A DNA stretch of 64,000 nt from JACVRW01 sp036519295 (GCA_036519295.1 DATDLN010000179.1:30326-94325); one strand, 5' to 3'. Shown: positions 15,464 to 24,798, numbered from the stretch's first letter. Program-made: numbers and translations. The notes: generated from the letters alone by a model not told the origin.

Positions 15464-16506
15464 TGCGCGCGCTCGTCCTCCACGCTCCCGACGACTTCGC
15501 CGTCGAGGACGTTCCCCGGCCCGAGCCCGGTCCCTACGAGGTGCTCTGCCGGGTGAGGGCAGTGGCGATGTGCGGCACGGATCCCCACATCATCGGCGGC
15601 GACTTCCCAGGCTTCTGGCCAAAGGCGTTCCCGTTCATCCCCGGCCACGAGTGGTGTGGCGAGGTGGTGGAGCTCGGACCCGGCGCCGCGGACCTCGGCT
15701 TCGAGGAGGGCGTACGGGTGGCGGGGACCTCCCACGCCGGCTGCGGCTTCTGCCGCCTCTGCGTCGAGGGCCGCTACAACATCTGCGAGAACTACGGCGA
15801 CGAGCGGCTTCACCGCCAGTACGGCCATTACACGCAGGGCGTGTACGCCGACTACGCGGTCCACTCGGTCAAGAGCGTCTTCCGCGTGCCCGACGAGCTC
15901 TCCGACGAGGAGGCGGCGATGCTCGACCCCGTTGCCATCGCTCTCCACACCGCCAAACGGGCGGCGTTCGCACCCGGCGACACGGTGACCGTCGTGGGCC
16001 CCGGCGTGATGGGGCTGCTGGCGGCCGACTGCGCCCTGATCCTCGGGGCGGGGCGGGTGCTGGTGGTCGGGCGCGGTCAGCGACTCGCCAGGGCCGCAGA
16101 GCTCGGCCACGAGCCCGTGGACTTCACCGCGGAGGATCCGGTCGCGGCGGTTCGCGAGCGCACGGGCGGCCGCGGCGCGGACGCCGTTCTCGAGTGCTCG
16201 GGCAATGCGGCGGCCGTTGGACAGAGCCTCGAGATGCTGCGTAGGGGCGGGCGCGTGGCGGTAGTGGGGATCCCGCTGTCGGATGCGTCGATCCCGGTCA
16301 AGCGGCTCGTGATGGACGAGCTCGACCTGGTCGGCGTACGCGCGGCGGCCGGTGAGATGCCCGAGGCGATCGCGCTCGCGGCAGCGGGACGCCTGCGGCT
16401 GGGCGAGCTCGTGACCCACCGCTTCGCGCTCGAGGACTTCGCGGAGGCCTATCGCGTGTTCACGGGGCGCGTTGACGGAGCGCTGAAGGTCATCGTGCGC
16501 CCGTGA
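15463..16506 (+). CDS. Zinc-dependent medium-chain alcohol dehydrogenase
   Basis: A 347-residue MDR protein. Catalytic zinc ligands are in AMCGTDPH and PGHEWCGEV, and the structural zinc lobe is CGFCRLCVEGRYNIC (four Cys). The Rossmann part shows VVGPGVMGLLAADCAL. It resembles threonine/sorbitol dehydrogenase-type enzymes that oxidise secondary alcohols with NAD+. The substrate is presumably an alcohol intermediate of the operon pathway. It starts with an ATG sharing one base with the preceding TGA. Confidence 0.93.
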   Translation: MRALVLHAPDDFAVEDVPRPEPGPYEVLCRVRAVAMCGTDPHIIGGDFPGFWPKAFPFIPGHEWCGEVVELGPGAADLGFEEGVRVAGTSHAGCGFCRLCVEGRYNICENYGDERLHRQYGHYTQGVYADYAVHSVKSVFRVPDELSDEEAAMLDPVAIALHTAKRAAFAPGDTVTVVGPGVMGLLAADCALILGAGRVLVVGRGQRLARAAELGHEPVDFTAEDPVAAVRERTGGRGADAVLECSGNAAAVGQSLEMLRRGGRVAVVGIPLSDASIPVKRLVMDELDLVGVRAAAGEMPEAIALAAAGRLRLGELVTHRFALEDFAEAYRVFTGRVDGALKVIVRP

Positions 16507-17681
16507 ACCGGCTCGCCCTGCTCGCGGCGCTCTTCCTTGGCGCGCTTGCGCTGCGTCCGCAGCTCGTGGGCGTCGGGCCTCTCCTGCCCGACATCGACGA
16601 CGACCTCGACGTCTCGCACGCGGTGGCCGGCCTGCTGGGAACGATCCCGGTGCTCTGCATGGGCCTCTTCGCGCCGCCCGCCGCATTCCTCGGCGGGCGG
16701 CTGGGCACGCGGGCGGCCATCGGGGTCTGCCTGGCCGGCATCGCCGCCTTCGGGCTCGCCCGCGCGGCGGCGCCGGGCGCGCCGCTCGTGCTCGCCCTCA
16801 CCCTTCCCATCGGCGTCGGGATGGGCCTCGCGGGCGCCCTCATGCCGGTCGCCGTCAAGGAGCACTTCGCGCACCGGCCGGCCTTCGCGAGCGGGATCTA
16901 CACCACGGGGATCCAGGTCGGTTCGGCTCTCTCGTCCGCCCTCGCCGTGCCGATCGCCGCCGCCTGGGGCGGCTGGCGGGCCGCGCTGGTGGTCTTCTCC
17001 GCCAGCACGGTCCTCATCTTCGCCGGCTGGATGCTGCTCACGCCTCTGGAACGCGAGCACCGCAGGACCGCGCCGCCGCGGCTGCCCTGGGCCCGGCGCC
17101 TCGTATGGGGCCTCGTGCTCGTATTCGCGCTCCAGTCGATCGTGTACTACGGGCTTGTCGCCTGGATGCCCGACTCGTTTCAGGAGCGAGGCTGGAGCGA
17201 CCAGTCCGCCGGAGCGCTGCTCGGAGTGATGAGCGTCGCGGCCGTGCCCGGTGGGCTCCTGGTGCCCTACTTCGCGGATCGCCGCGGCTCACGCAGGCAA
17301 TGGATGGAGCTCACGGCCGGCGCGATATTCGTCGGAACGATCGGCGTCGCGGCGCTGCCGGACGCGGGCTTCGTATGGGCCGTGTTCGCCGGCTTCGGGA
17401 TCGGCGCCACATTTCCGTTGACCTTGACGCTTCCGCTCGACGCCACGAACAAGCCCTCCGAGGCCGGCGCGGTGGTGGGTCTGATGCTGGGCGCCGGCTA
17501 CACCATCGCCGCGGCCGGGCCGATCGCGCTGGGCGCCGTCCGCGATCTCACCGGATCGTTCGCGACCAGCCTGTGGGTGCTGGTGGCGCTGGCGGCGGCG
17601 CTGCTGGCGGCGATCGCGCCCCTGTCGCCCGAGCGGCTGCGGCCGCCGGCGCGCCTCGAGGCGGAGGCCGCCGTCCCATGA
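16503..17681 (+). CDS. MFS transporter, CynX/NimT-like
   Basis: A 392-residue protein with about 12 hydrophobic segments. The first-loop motif reads GGRLGTRAAIG between helices 2 and 3, and RRGSRRQW is the equivalent loop in the second half. It resembles the cyanate/nitroimidazole (CynX/NimT) branch of the MFS. GTG start overlaps the dehydrogenase stop by 4 nt. It is a second import or efflux route next to the ABC importer, for the substrate or for a waste anion. Direction and ligand are unknown. Confidence 0.92.
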   Translation: MNRLALLAALFLGALALRPQLVGVGPLLPDIDDDLDVSHAVAGLLGTIPVLCMGLFAPPAAFLGGRLGTRAAIGVCLAGIAAFGLARAAAPGAPLVLALTLPIGVGMGLAGALMPVAVKEHFAHRPAFASGIYTTGIQVGSALSSALAVPIAAAWGGWRAALVVFSASTVLIFAGWMLLTPLEREHRRTAPPRLPWARRLVWGLVLVFALQSIVYYGLVAWMPDSFQERGWSDQSAGALLGVMSVAAVPGGLLVPYFADRRGSRRQWMELTAGAIFVGTIGVAALPDAGFVWAVFAGFGIGATFPLTLTLPLDATNKPSEAGAVVGLMLGAGYTIAAAGPIALGAVRDLTGSFATSLWVLVALAAALLAAIAPLSPERLRPPARLEAEAAVP

Positions 17682-18586
17682 GCCTCGCTCCGGTGTTCCT
17701 CTCCTGCGCGATCACCGGGGGCATGAGCGTGCCCGGGCAGAGCACCGCCATCCCGGTCAACCTCGAGGAGATCGTCGACTCGGCGGTCGACGCGACCGCG
17801 GCCGGCGCCGCGATCGTCCACATCCACGTGCGCGAGCCCGAGACCGGCAAGCCGACGGCCGAGCTCGGGCTGTTCAAGGAGGTGCTGGCGGGGATCGGCG
17901 AGCGCTGCGGCGCGATCGTCCAGCCCACGAGCGGCGGCGGGGTGGGGATGACGATCGAGGAGCGCGCCCGGGTGGTCACCGAGTGCCGGCCCGAGATGGC
18001 GACCTTCAACTGCGGCAGCTTCAACTTCGGCATCTTCCACGTGAGACACCGCCCCGAGATGCAGCCATGGGAGATCGAGTACCTGGAGTCCACGCGCGAC
18101 TACGTCTTCCGGAACACCTTCAGAGACCTCTACCGCCTCTCCGAGCTGTTCCGCGAGGCGGGTACGAAGCCCGAGTACGAGGTCTACGACGTCGGCCACC
18201 TCTACAACCTCCACCACCTGGCCGAGCAGGGGCTCGTGGACTTCCCCTTCCACGTGCAGTTCGTCCTCGGCGTGCTGGGCGCGAACGCGGCGACGCTCGA
18301 GCAGCTCGTCCACATGAGGCGCACGGCGATCTCCCTCTTTGGGGAGGAGCGCTTCACCTGGTCGGCCGCCGGCGTGGGCTACCCGGGCCAGTTCCATCTG
18401 GCCGCAGCCGCCCTGATGCTCGGCGGTCACATGCGCGTCGGGCTCGAGGACAACCTGCGCGTCACGGCGAGCGAACGGGCGGGCTCGAACGCGGAGCTGG
18501 TCGACAAAGCCATTAGTCTCGCGCCGCTGCTCGATCGCGCTCCCGCCGAGGCGGACGAGGCTCGAGCGATCCTTGGACTGCGATAA
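17678..18586 (+). CDS. Beta-keto acid cleavage enzyme (BKACE, DUF849)
   Basis: A 302-residue TIM-barrel protein. The metal-binding motif VHIHVRE places His48 and His50 as in Kce, and QPTSGGGVGMT is the typical following loop. BKACE enzymes condense a beta-keto acid with acetyl-CoA, giving acetoacetate and a new CoA ester. This implies that the operon pathway yields a beta-keto acid. The ATG overlaps the transporter stop. Specificity cannot be read from sequence. Confidence 0.93.
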   Translation: MSLAPVFLSCAITGGMSVPGQSTAIPVNLEEIVDSAVDATAAGAAIVHIHVREPETGKPTAELGLFKEVLAGIGERCGAIVQPTSGGGVGMTIEERARVVTECRPEMATFNCGSFNFGIFHVRHRPEMQPWEIEYLESTRDYVFRNTFRDLYRLSELFREAGTKPEYEVYDVGHLYNLHHLAEQGLVDFPFHVQFVLGVLGANAATLEQLVHMRRTAISLFGEERFTWSAAGVGYPGQFHLAAAALMLGGHMRVGLEDNLRVTASERAGSNAELVDKAISLAPLLDRAPAEADEARAILGLR

Positions 18587-18600
18587 GGAGGTGCGCCGGG

Positions 18601-19155
18601 ATGGGCCCGTCACACGAGGAAGACGTCCGCGAGATCCGCCGCGTGCACCGGCAGTGGTGGGCGGCGAACCAGGGCCTGGACGTGGAGAAGATGCGCGAGT
18701 GCTTCGCGCCCGACTACCTGATGTGGAATCTCAACTCCCACCCGTACTTCAGCCTCGCCGAGAAGGAGCACCTGTTCCGCTACTACAAGGACCACATGGT
18801 GCCCACGGAACCACCGGAGCTGTGGGACGTCAGCGTCACGGTCGACGGTGACGTGGGCTACGTGACCTCCGAGGGAATCCTGCCGGTCGTCATCGCGTCG
18901 AGCGAGGGCTCCGGCTCGGCGATCATGGACGCGGCGGCGCCCCACTACGAACGTCGCGGCGACACCGTCCGGTTCCGCTTCCGAGAGACCGCCGTGTTCC
19001 GCCGCGACGACGGGCGGGGCAACCCCGTCTGGAAGATCTGGCACTTCCACTGCTCGCCGCTCGCGCCCGAGGACGAGCCGAGGCCCGGCTTCGGCGACAC
19101 GGCCGCGGAGCGGGACAGGCGCGGGCCGGTCGAGGTGATGTCCGAGAGCTCTTGA
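18601..19155 (+). CDS. NTF2/SnoaL-like protein
   Basis: A 184-residue NTF2-fold protein preceded by a strong ribosome site (AAGGAGGTG). It starts EEDVREIRRVHRQWWAANQG, the usual first helix, and has the strand pairs VTVDGDVGYVTSEG and VWKIWHFHCSP. Such proteins act as small isomerases, cyclases or hydratases. It is the last gene of the first long operon; a promoter for the next unit follows. A specific activity is not visible. Confidence 0.85.
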   Translation: MGPSHEEDVREIRRVHRQWWAANQGLDVEKMRECFAPDYLMWNLNSHPYFSLAEKEHLFRYYKDHMVPTEPPELWDVSVTVDGDVGYVTSEGILPVVIASSEGSGSAIMDAAAPHYERRGDTVRFRFRETAVFRRDDGRGNPVWKIWHFHCSPLAPEDEPRPGFGDTAAERDRRGPVEVMSESS

Positions 19156-19160
19156 GCGCG

Positions 19161-19179
19161 AGCCGCCGAAGGAGCGGCT
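19161..19179 (+). terminator. Weak hairpin at end of operon 1
   Basis: A perfect 6-bp stem AGCCGC/GCGGCT with a 7-nt loop lies 5 nt after the stop of the NTF2-like gene and before a predicted promoter. No T-run follows, so factor-independent termination is doubtful. Confidence 0.3.
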
Positions 19180-19199
19180 GCCGGCGACGCGGATCCCGG

Positions 19200-19228
19200 T
19201 TGACCTGCCCCTTGGGCTGCGCTATGAA
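19200..19228 (+). promoter_or_regulatory. Sigma-70-type promoter of the second catabolic operon
   Basis: TTGACC (19200-19205), a 17-bp spacer and TATGAA (19223-19228) make a good housekeeping-type promoter, with transcription expected to start near 19235. The Mo-subunit ATG is at 19273. Confidence 0.6.
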
Positions 19229-19230
19229 TC

Positions 19231-19254
19231 CGGACCTCGGACGTTAGAGGTCCG
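19231..19254. promoter_or_regulatory. 24-bp palindromic operator over the transcription start
   Basis: CGGACCTC (19231-19238) and GAGGTCCG (19247-19254) form a perfect 8-bp inverted repeat with an 8-nt spacer, directly downstream of the predicted -10 box. Its placement suits repression. The FCD regulator encoded at 24018 in the same operon is the natural candidate (inference). Confidence 0.55.
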
Positions 19255-19272
19255 ACCACTGACCAGTTGGGC

Positions 19273-21657
19273 ATGACAAAGCCTTCCGACTTCCCGAGGG
19301 ATCCAAGGTCGCGGTGGGTCGGCCGTCGCATGCGGCGGCGAGAGGATGCGGAGCTGCTCACCGGCAAGGGCCGCTTCATCGGCGACCTCAGCCGCCCCGG
19401 GATGGCGCACGCGGTGTTCCTTCGCAGCCCGTTCCCGCATGCCCGCATCGGGTCGATCGATGCGGACCGGGCGCGGGCCATGCCGGGCGTTCACGCGGTT
19501 CTGACCGGGGCGGACCTTCCGCCAGACCTGGGTGCCCAGCCAAACACCCACCTTTTCGGCGAGCGCGAGACGCCGTACTACGCGCTCGCTCGCGAGCGGG
19601 TGCGCTACGCCGGCGAGCCCGTGGCGGTGATCGTGGCCGACTCCGCCTACCTGGCGGAGGACGCCCGCGCGCAGATCGTCGTCGACTGGGACCCGCTGCC
19701 GTCCGTGGGCAGCGTCGAGCGCGCGCTCGCCGACGATGCGCCGCTCGTCTACGACGACCTGGACTGGCCCGACAACGTGGCCGCGACGTTCGAGCAGGAG
19801 ATGGGCGACGTCGACCGCGCATTCGACGAGGCCGACGTCGTGGTGACCGAGCGCTACCGGATACAGCGGCAGTTCGCCTGCTCGCTCGAGACGCGTGGCG
19901 TGCTCGCGGAGTGGGACGCGAACGTCGACGAGCTGACGCTCTGGACCTCGTCGCAGATCGTGCACATCGCCCGCGATCTGCTGGCTGCGGTGCTCGGGCT
20001 CCCCGAGCACCGCATCCGCGTGCTCGTTCCCCGCCTCGGCGGAGGCTTCGGGGCGAAGTTCCACTTCTACCCCGAGGAGACGGCAGTGGCGCTCGCCGCC
20101 CGGGCGACGGGTCGACCGGTCAGGTGGGTCGAGGACAGGATGGAGTCGTTCCTCGCCACGGTGCACGCGCGCGAGCAGCGAGTGGAGCTCAGCATGGCCG
20201 CGCGCGAGGACGGGACGATCACGGCCGTCAAGGGCGACCTGATGGGCGACATGGGGGCGGCCCTGCACACGGTCGGCTACGGGCCGCTGTGGCTGACGGC
20301 CGTGATGATCACCAACGTCTACGAGATTCCGAACGCCCGCGTACGAGCCCGCGCGGTCGTGACGAACAAGACGCCGCTCGGGTCCTTCCGCGGCTGGGGG
20401 CAGCCACAGGCCAACTTCGTCGTCGAGCGGACCGTGGACCGCCTGGCGCGGGAGCTCGGAAGAGATCGCGCGGAGCTCCGGCGGCAGAACCTCATCCCGC
20501 CCGAGCGGCTCCCGCGGAAGAGCCTTCACCACACGCTCGACAGCGGCGACTACCCGGCCTGCCTCGACCGCGCGGTCGCCCTCCTGTCCGAGCGGGGCTG
20601 GCCCGACCGCCAGGGCGAGCTGCGCGACCAGGGCCGGCACGTGGGGATCGGCATCTCGTTCTACACGGAGAACTCCGCCCTCGGTCCGTCGCGGATGCTC
20701 AACGAGGGGGGCGTCCAGCAGGGCGGCTACGACATCGCCCGCATGCGCGTGGAGCCCGGCGGCGAGGTGACGCTCTACACGGGTCTCTGCGAGATGGGCC
20801 AGGGCCTGACGAACGCGCTGACGCAGGTGTGCGCCGACAACGTCGGCGTCCACCCCGACCAGATCACGGTCGTCACGGGCGACTCGAGCCAGGTGCCGTA
20901 CACGGGCTACGGGACCGGCGCCAGCCGCGGCGCCGCCGTTGGCGGTGCGGCCGTGATGAAGGCCTCCCGCACGGTCCGCGAGAAGGTGCTGCGGATCGCG
21001 GGGCACATGCTCGAAGCGAACCCCGACGACCTCGAGGCCGAGGACGGGACGATCTTCGTCCGGGGCACGCGGGCCCGCTCGGTGACCATGGCGGACGTCG
21101 GCCGGGCGGCCTACATCCGGGCCATCGAGCTGCCCGAGGGAGAGGACCCGGGGCTGGAGGCGATCGAGGCCTTCGACCCACCCCAGTTCGCCTGGCCCTA
21201 CGGAGCCAACATCGCCGTGGTGGAGGTCGACGTCGAGACCGGCGTGGTCTCGTTCCTGGACTACATCTACGTGCACGACTGCGGCACGATCGTCAACCCG
21301 ACGATCGTCGAGGGCCAGATCCAGGGCGCCGTGGCGCAGGGCATCGGAGCGGCGCTCTTCGAGTCGCTCCCGTACGACGACGAAGGCCAGCCGCTGTTCG
21401 GCAGCTTCATGGAGTACCTCCTGCCCACCGCGGCCGAATTGCCGCGGCTGGCGATGGAGCACCAGCACACCCCCTCCCCGAACATCCCGGGCGGCATGAA
21501 GGGCGTGGGGGAGGCCGGGACGATCGGCTCGCCGGCGGCGGTCGTGGCCGCCATCGAGGACGCGCTCTCGCCCTACGGCGTACGGATCAACGAGACCCCA
21601 GTCACGCCGTCCGCGATCCTGTCGATGATCGCCGAGCGCGAGGTGACGGCCGCGTGA
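19273..21657 (+). CDS. Molybdenum hydroxylase Mo-cofactor subunit (cassette 2)
   Basis: A 794-residue, full-length large subunit. It begins with the canonical RWVGRRMRRREDAELLTGKG motif, then shows RLGGGFGAKFHF, the active-site loop SFRGWGQPQ (S371 on), CEMGQGLTNA and GVGEAGTIGS with catalytic Glu747. The loop is not that of form I CO dehydrogenase. A TTG two codons upstream is possible, but ATG 19273 is preferred; the Shine-Dalgarno match is poor. It overlaps the FAD subunit GTG by 4 nt. Its operon mates (ureohydrolase, isochorismatase, HyuAB) point to a nitrogen-rich heterocycle as substrate (inference). Confidence 0.94.
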   Translation: MTKPSDFPRDPRSRWVGRRMRRREDAELLTGKGRFIGDLSRPGMAHAVFLRSPFPHARIGSIDADRARAMPGVHAVLTGADLPPDLGAQPNTHLFGERETPYYALARERVRYAGEPVAVIVADSAYLAEDARAQIVVDWDPLPSVGSVERALADDAPLVYDDLDWPDNVAATFEQEMGDVDRAFDEADVVVTERYRIQRQFACSLETRGVLAEWDANVDELTLWTSSQIVHIARDLLAAVLGLPEHRIRVLVPRLGGGFGAKFHFYPEETAVALAARATGRPVRWVEDRMESFLATVHAREQRVELSMAAREDGTITAVKGDLMGDMGAALHTVGYGPLWLTAVMITNVYEIPNARVRARAVVTNKTPLGSFRGWGQPQANFVVERTVDRLARELGRDRAELRRQNLIPPERLPRKSLHHTLDSGDYPACLDRAVALLSERGWPDRQGELRDQGRHVGIGISFYTENSALGPSRMLNEGGVQQGGYDIARMRVEPGGEVTLYTGLCEMGQGLTNALTQVCADNVGVHPDQITVVTGDSSQVPYTGYGTGASRGAAVGGAAVMKASRTVREKVLRIAGHMLEANPDDLEAEDGTIFVRGTRARSVTMADVGRAAYIRAIELPEGEDPGLEAIEAFDPPQFAWPYGANIAVVEVDVETGVVSFLDYIYVHDCGTIVNPTIVEGQIQGAVAQGIGAALFESLPYDDEGQPLFGSFMEYLLPTAAELPRLAMEHQHTPSPNIPGGMKGVGEAGTIGSPAAVVAAIEDALSPYGVRINETPVTPSAILSMIAEREVTAA

Positions 21658-22538
21658 AGCCCCCTCCCTTCGACTACGCCACGCCGCGCTCGGTCGACGA
21701 GGTTGTGGAGGTGCTCCGCGAGGCGCCGGACGAGTCCAGCCTCCTGGCCGGCGGGCAGAGCCTGATGCCGCTGCTCAACATGCGGATGGCCCAGCCCCGG
21801 GTGGTAGTCGACCTGAACCGGGCGGAGGGCCTCGGCGCGATCGAGCTGACGGGCGAGGGCCGCGTGCGAATCGGCTCCATGGTCCGTCAGCGGCGCCTGG
21901 AGACCGACCAGGAGCTGCGTGACCGGCTCCCGCTGTTGACGGAGGCGGCTCGCCACATCGCGCACGTGCCGATCCGGATGCGGGGCACGGTGGGCGGCAG
22001 CCTCGCCCACGCCGACCCCGCGGCGGAGCTGCCGGCGGCGGTGTGCGCCCTCGAGGGCCGCCTGCTCGTGCGGGGGACCGAGGTCGAGCGCACGATCCCC
22101 GCCGGCGACTTCTTCCTCGGGGCGCTCACCTCGGCGATCGGGCCGGGGGAGCTGCTCGTCGCCGTCGCGATCGACACCCCGCCGAAGGGGACGGGTTGGG
22201 CGTTCCACGAGGTGGCCCGGACGCACGGGGCCTTCGCGCTCGCCGGCGCCGCGGCGCTGCTGCACGTCGGCGAGGACGGGGGCATCGACCTTGCGCGGCT
22301 CGCCCTGCTGGGCGTCGGGTCCGTCCCCTACGTCCCGGACTGGCTCGGCGAGATGGCCGTCGGCGAGGCGCCCGACGAGTCGCTCTTTCGCAGGATCGGC
22401 GAGCGCGCGGGGGACGAGGTCGCGCCGTTCGACGACGTTCACGCCTCGGCCGACTACCGAAGGCGGGTGGCGGGAGTGCTGAGCGCCCGCGCCCTCGCGG
22501 AGGCGGCCGGCCGGAGCAACGGGAGGGCGTCCGGATGA
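21654..22538 (+). CDS. Molybdenum hydroxylase FAD subunit (cassette 2)
   Basis: A 294-residue FAD subunit starting PPPFDYATPRSVDEVVEVL. FAD motifs are AGGQSLMPLLNMR and TVGGSLAHADPAAELP. It transfers electrons from 2Fe-2S to the terminal acceptor. GTG start overlaps the Mo subunit stop and the stop overlaps the FeS subunit ATG. It is closely related in layout to the cassette 3 FAD subunit and less so to cassette 1. Confidence 0.94.
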   Translation: MKPPPFDYATPRSVDEVVEVLREAPDESSLLAGGQSLMPLLNMRMAQPRVVVDLNRAEGLGAIELTGEGRVRIGSMVRQRRLETDQELRDRLPLLTEAARHIAHVPIRMRGTVGGSLAHADPAAELPAAVCALEGRLLVRGTEVERTIPAGDFFLGALTSAIGPGELLVAVAIDTPPKGTGWAFHEVARTHGAFALAGAAALLHVGEDGGIDLARLALLGVGSVPYVPDWLGEMAVGEAPDESLFRRIGERAGDEVAPFDDVHASADYRRRVAGVLSARALAEAAGRSNGRASG

Positions 22539-23029
22539 CGCGCCGGGTGAGCATGACGGTGAACGGTCGCCCGGTCGAGGCCGACGTGGAACCGCGGCGC
22601 CTGCTCGCCGACTTCCTGCGCGAGGACGCGCACCTCTACGGCACGCACCTCGGCTGCGAGCACGGAGTGTGCGGCGCGTGCACGATCCTGCTCGACGGCG
22701 AGCCCGTCCGGTCCTGCCTGATGCTCGCCGTGCAGGCCGACGGCGCCGAGCTCACGACGGTGGAGGGACTGGCCCGTGCCGACGGCCTCCACCCGCTGCA
22801 GGAGGCGTTCCGCGAGCACCACGCGCTCCAGTGCGGCTTCTGCACGCCGGGCTTCCTGCTCACCTCGCTCTACCTGATCCGGGAGCAGCCGGACCTCGAC
22901 GACGAGGACGAGATCCGCGAGGCGCTCTCGGGGAACCTCTGCCGCTGCACCGGCTACCAGAACATCGTCGACGCCGTACGCGACGCCGCCGGGCGCCTGC
23001 GGCAGGAATCCCAGACGACGAAAGGCTGA
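22535..23029 (+). CDS. Molybdenum hydroxylase 2Fe-2S subunit (cassette 2)
   Basis: A 164-residue small subunit with both cluster motifs: LGCEHGVCGACTILLDGE...C near residue 45-65 and CGFCTPGF...NLCRCTGYQNI near residue 105-145. The motifs are fully canonical, unlike the CRCGC variant of cassette 1. The ATG overlaps the FAD subunit. The ureohydrolase gene begins 2 nt after the stop. Confidence 0.95.
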   Translation: MTRRVSMTVNGRPVEADVEPRRLLADFLREDAHLYGTHLGCEHGVCGACTILLDGEPVRSCLMLAVQADGAELTTVEGLARADGLHPLQEAFREHHALQCGFCTPGFLLTSLYLIREQPDLDDEDEIREALSGNLCRCTGYQNIVDAVRDAAGRLRQESQTTKG

Positions 23030-23031
23030 CC

Positions 23032-24021
23032 ATGGCGATCCTCCACGCCGGCATCGCGACGTTCCTGAAGGCCCCGCCCGTCGAACCCCGCGGCTCGGCG
23101 CTCGCCGATGCCAAGGCGACCGTGGCGATCCTCGGCCTGCCCTACGACAGCACCACCGTTACGCGTCCGGGGGCCAGCCACGGCCCCCGAGCCATACGCG
23201 ACGCGTCCTCGCACTACTCCTTCGGCGCCGGCTACCACGGCGACTACGACGTCACGCTGTCCGACCACCTGACGTTGGTCGACTGCGGCGATGTCGACGG
23301 GGCCCCCGGTCGCGCCGAGGAGACCTACCGGCGCGCGGAGGCCGCGCTCGGCGAGATCTACGCGGCCGAGTGCTTCCCGGTGCTGCTCGGTGGCGACCAC
23401 GGGACCACGATCCCGGGCGCCCGCGCGCTCTCGCGCCAGCTGGATGGCCCGATGGGGTTTGTCATGTTCGACACCCACCTCGACACCGCTCCGGAGATCG
23501 ACGGCGAGCCGCTCTCCCACTGCTGCCCGGCGCACCGCGTGCTTGACCTCCCGAACGTGGAGGGGCGCAACATGGCAATCGTCGGGGCCCACGGCGCGGC
23601 GAACCCGAAGCTGGAGATGGACGTGGCCGACGAGCACGGGATCACCGTCTTCACGGTCCGGGACATCGACAGCATGGGCATCGACGAGGTGGCGCGCCGG
23701 GCGCTCGAGGTCGCGGCCGACGGCACCGAGGGCGTGTACCTGTCGGTCGACATCGACGTGCTCGACGGGGCCTACGCGTGGGGTACTTGCGGCCCGGAGA
23801 TCGGCGGCATGACGGGCCGCGAGCTGGTCCGGGCGCTCGAGATCGTGGCCGCGGGCCCGATCGTCGCGGTCGACTGCGTCGAGGTCGCGCCCATGATGGA
23901 TCCGTCCGGCCACACCGCCCGGGTCGGCGCCAGGGTCGTCATCGACGTGCTCGCCGCCCGCGCCCGCCGGCTGCGCGACGGGGTCTCCTCCGAGGCCGGT
24001 CCGGCGGTGGCTGCTTCATGA
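23032..24021 (+). CDS. Agmatinase/arginase-family ureohydrolase
   Basis: A 329-residue ureohydrolase with the two-manganese site: LLGGDHG (His123), FDTHLDT (Asp147, His149, Asp151) and SVDIDVLDGAYAWG (Asp240, Asp242). The last loop normally reads DPxxAPGTGTPEPGG; here it is DGAYAWGTCGPEIGG, which suggests a substrate other than agmatine or arginine. The family splits a guanidino group into urea and an amine. Within this operon it may act on a guanidino acid released by ring opening (inference). Its stop overlaps the regulator ATG. Confidence 0.92.
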   Translation: MAILHAGIATFLKAPPVEPRGSALADAKATVAILGLPYDSTTVTRPGASHGPRAIRDASSHYSFGAGYHGDYDVTLSDHLTLVDCGDVDGAPGRAEETYRRAEAALGEIYAAECFPVLLGGDHGTTIPGARALSRQLDGPMGFVMFDTHLDTAPEIDGEPLSHCCPAHRVLDLPNVEGRNMAIVGAHGAANPKLEMDVADEHGITVFTVRDIDSMGIDEVARRALEVAADGTEGVYLSVDIDVLDGAYAWGTCGPEIGGMTGRELVRALEIVAAGPIVAVDCVEVAPMMDPSGHTARVGARVVIDVLAARARRLRDGVSSEAGPAVAAS

Positions 24022-24794
24022 CCCGCGCTCGCGCTACGGCGAGGGCCAAGCGCACGGCAGCGATCGAATTCGAGCCGGTGCGCCCGCTCGCGCTCAAGGA
24101 GCGCGTGATCCGCCAGCTGACCCAGCTGATCGACGACGGAGTCCTGAAACCGGGCGACCAACTCCCGAGCGAGCGCGAGCTGAGCGACGAGCTCCGGGTG
24201 AGCCGCGGGACGGTGCGGGAGGCGGTGCAGTTTCTCCAGGCCCTCGGCCTGCTCGAGATCCGCCACGGCTCCGGCACCTTCGTTCGGCTCGCCACCGACC
24301 CCAGCTCGCTGCGCGACGAGTGGCGCGAATGGACCATCCGCCATGCGGAGCGAATCCACGACCTGCTCGAGATCCGCAAGGCGCTCGAGCCGTTCGCGGC
24401 GGAGCTCGCGGCGAAGCGCGCGGCCGACGCCGACGTGGCTGCGATGGAGGAGGCGCTCGAGGAGATGGAGCCGGCCGTCGACTCCCCGGACGTGACCGCC
24501 CTCATCCAGGCCGACCTGGCCTTCCACCACGCGCTCTGCGCAGCCGCCGGCAACGCCGCCCTGTCCGAGTTCGCGGACGCGCTCGGCGAGCAGCTTGTGC
24601 GCGAGCGGGGAACGATCTGGAACCTTCCGGGGCGCCCGGCGCGATCGCTCGTGGAGCACCGCGCGATCTTCGAGGCCGTCCGCGCCGGCGACAAGCGGCG
24701 CGCGCGCAAGGCCGTGCTCGATCACCTCGACAGCGTCGAGGAGGACCTCGGCGCCTCCGTCCTGAGGCGCCGCCAAACCACGAAGGGAGGCTGA
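24018..24794 (+). CDS. FadR/GntR family (FCD) transcriptional regulator
   Basis: A 258-residue repressor. The winged helix (residues about 20-95) includes LKERVIRQLTQLIDDGVLKP, LPSERELSDELRVSRGTVREA and LEIRHGSGTFV. The FCD domain follows with IRKALEPFAAELAA and LAFHHALCAAAGN. It is inside operon 2 and probably controls the promoter at 19200 through the 24-bp palindrome there. The effector is unknown. Confidence 0.93.
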   Translation: MTRARATARAKRTAAIEFEPVRPLALKERVIRQLTQLIDDGVLKPGDQLPSERELSDELRVSRGTVREAVQFLQALGLLEIRHGSGTFVRLATDPSSLRDEWREWTIRHAERIHDLLEIRKALEPFAAELAAKRAADADVAAMEEALEEMEPAVDSPDVTALIQADLAFHHALCAAAGNAALSEFADALGEQLVRERGTIWNLPGRPARSLVEHRAIFEAVRAGDKRRARKAVLDHLDSVEEDLGASVLRRRQTTKGG

Positions 24795-24798
24795 CGCC

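Noticed and set aside
19222..21468. Open frame of 748 codons on the minus strand opposite the Mo subunit of cassette 2
   Set aside because: It is rich in Arg/His/Val without any domain, and it mirrors a strongly conserved plus-strand gene. It is a GC-driven shadow frame.
23032..24021. Simple agmatinase assignment
   Set aside because: Metal ligands fit the superfamily, but the substrate loop after SVDIDVLD is not that of agmatinases, and no polyamine genes are near. Kept as family-level call.
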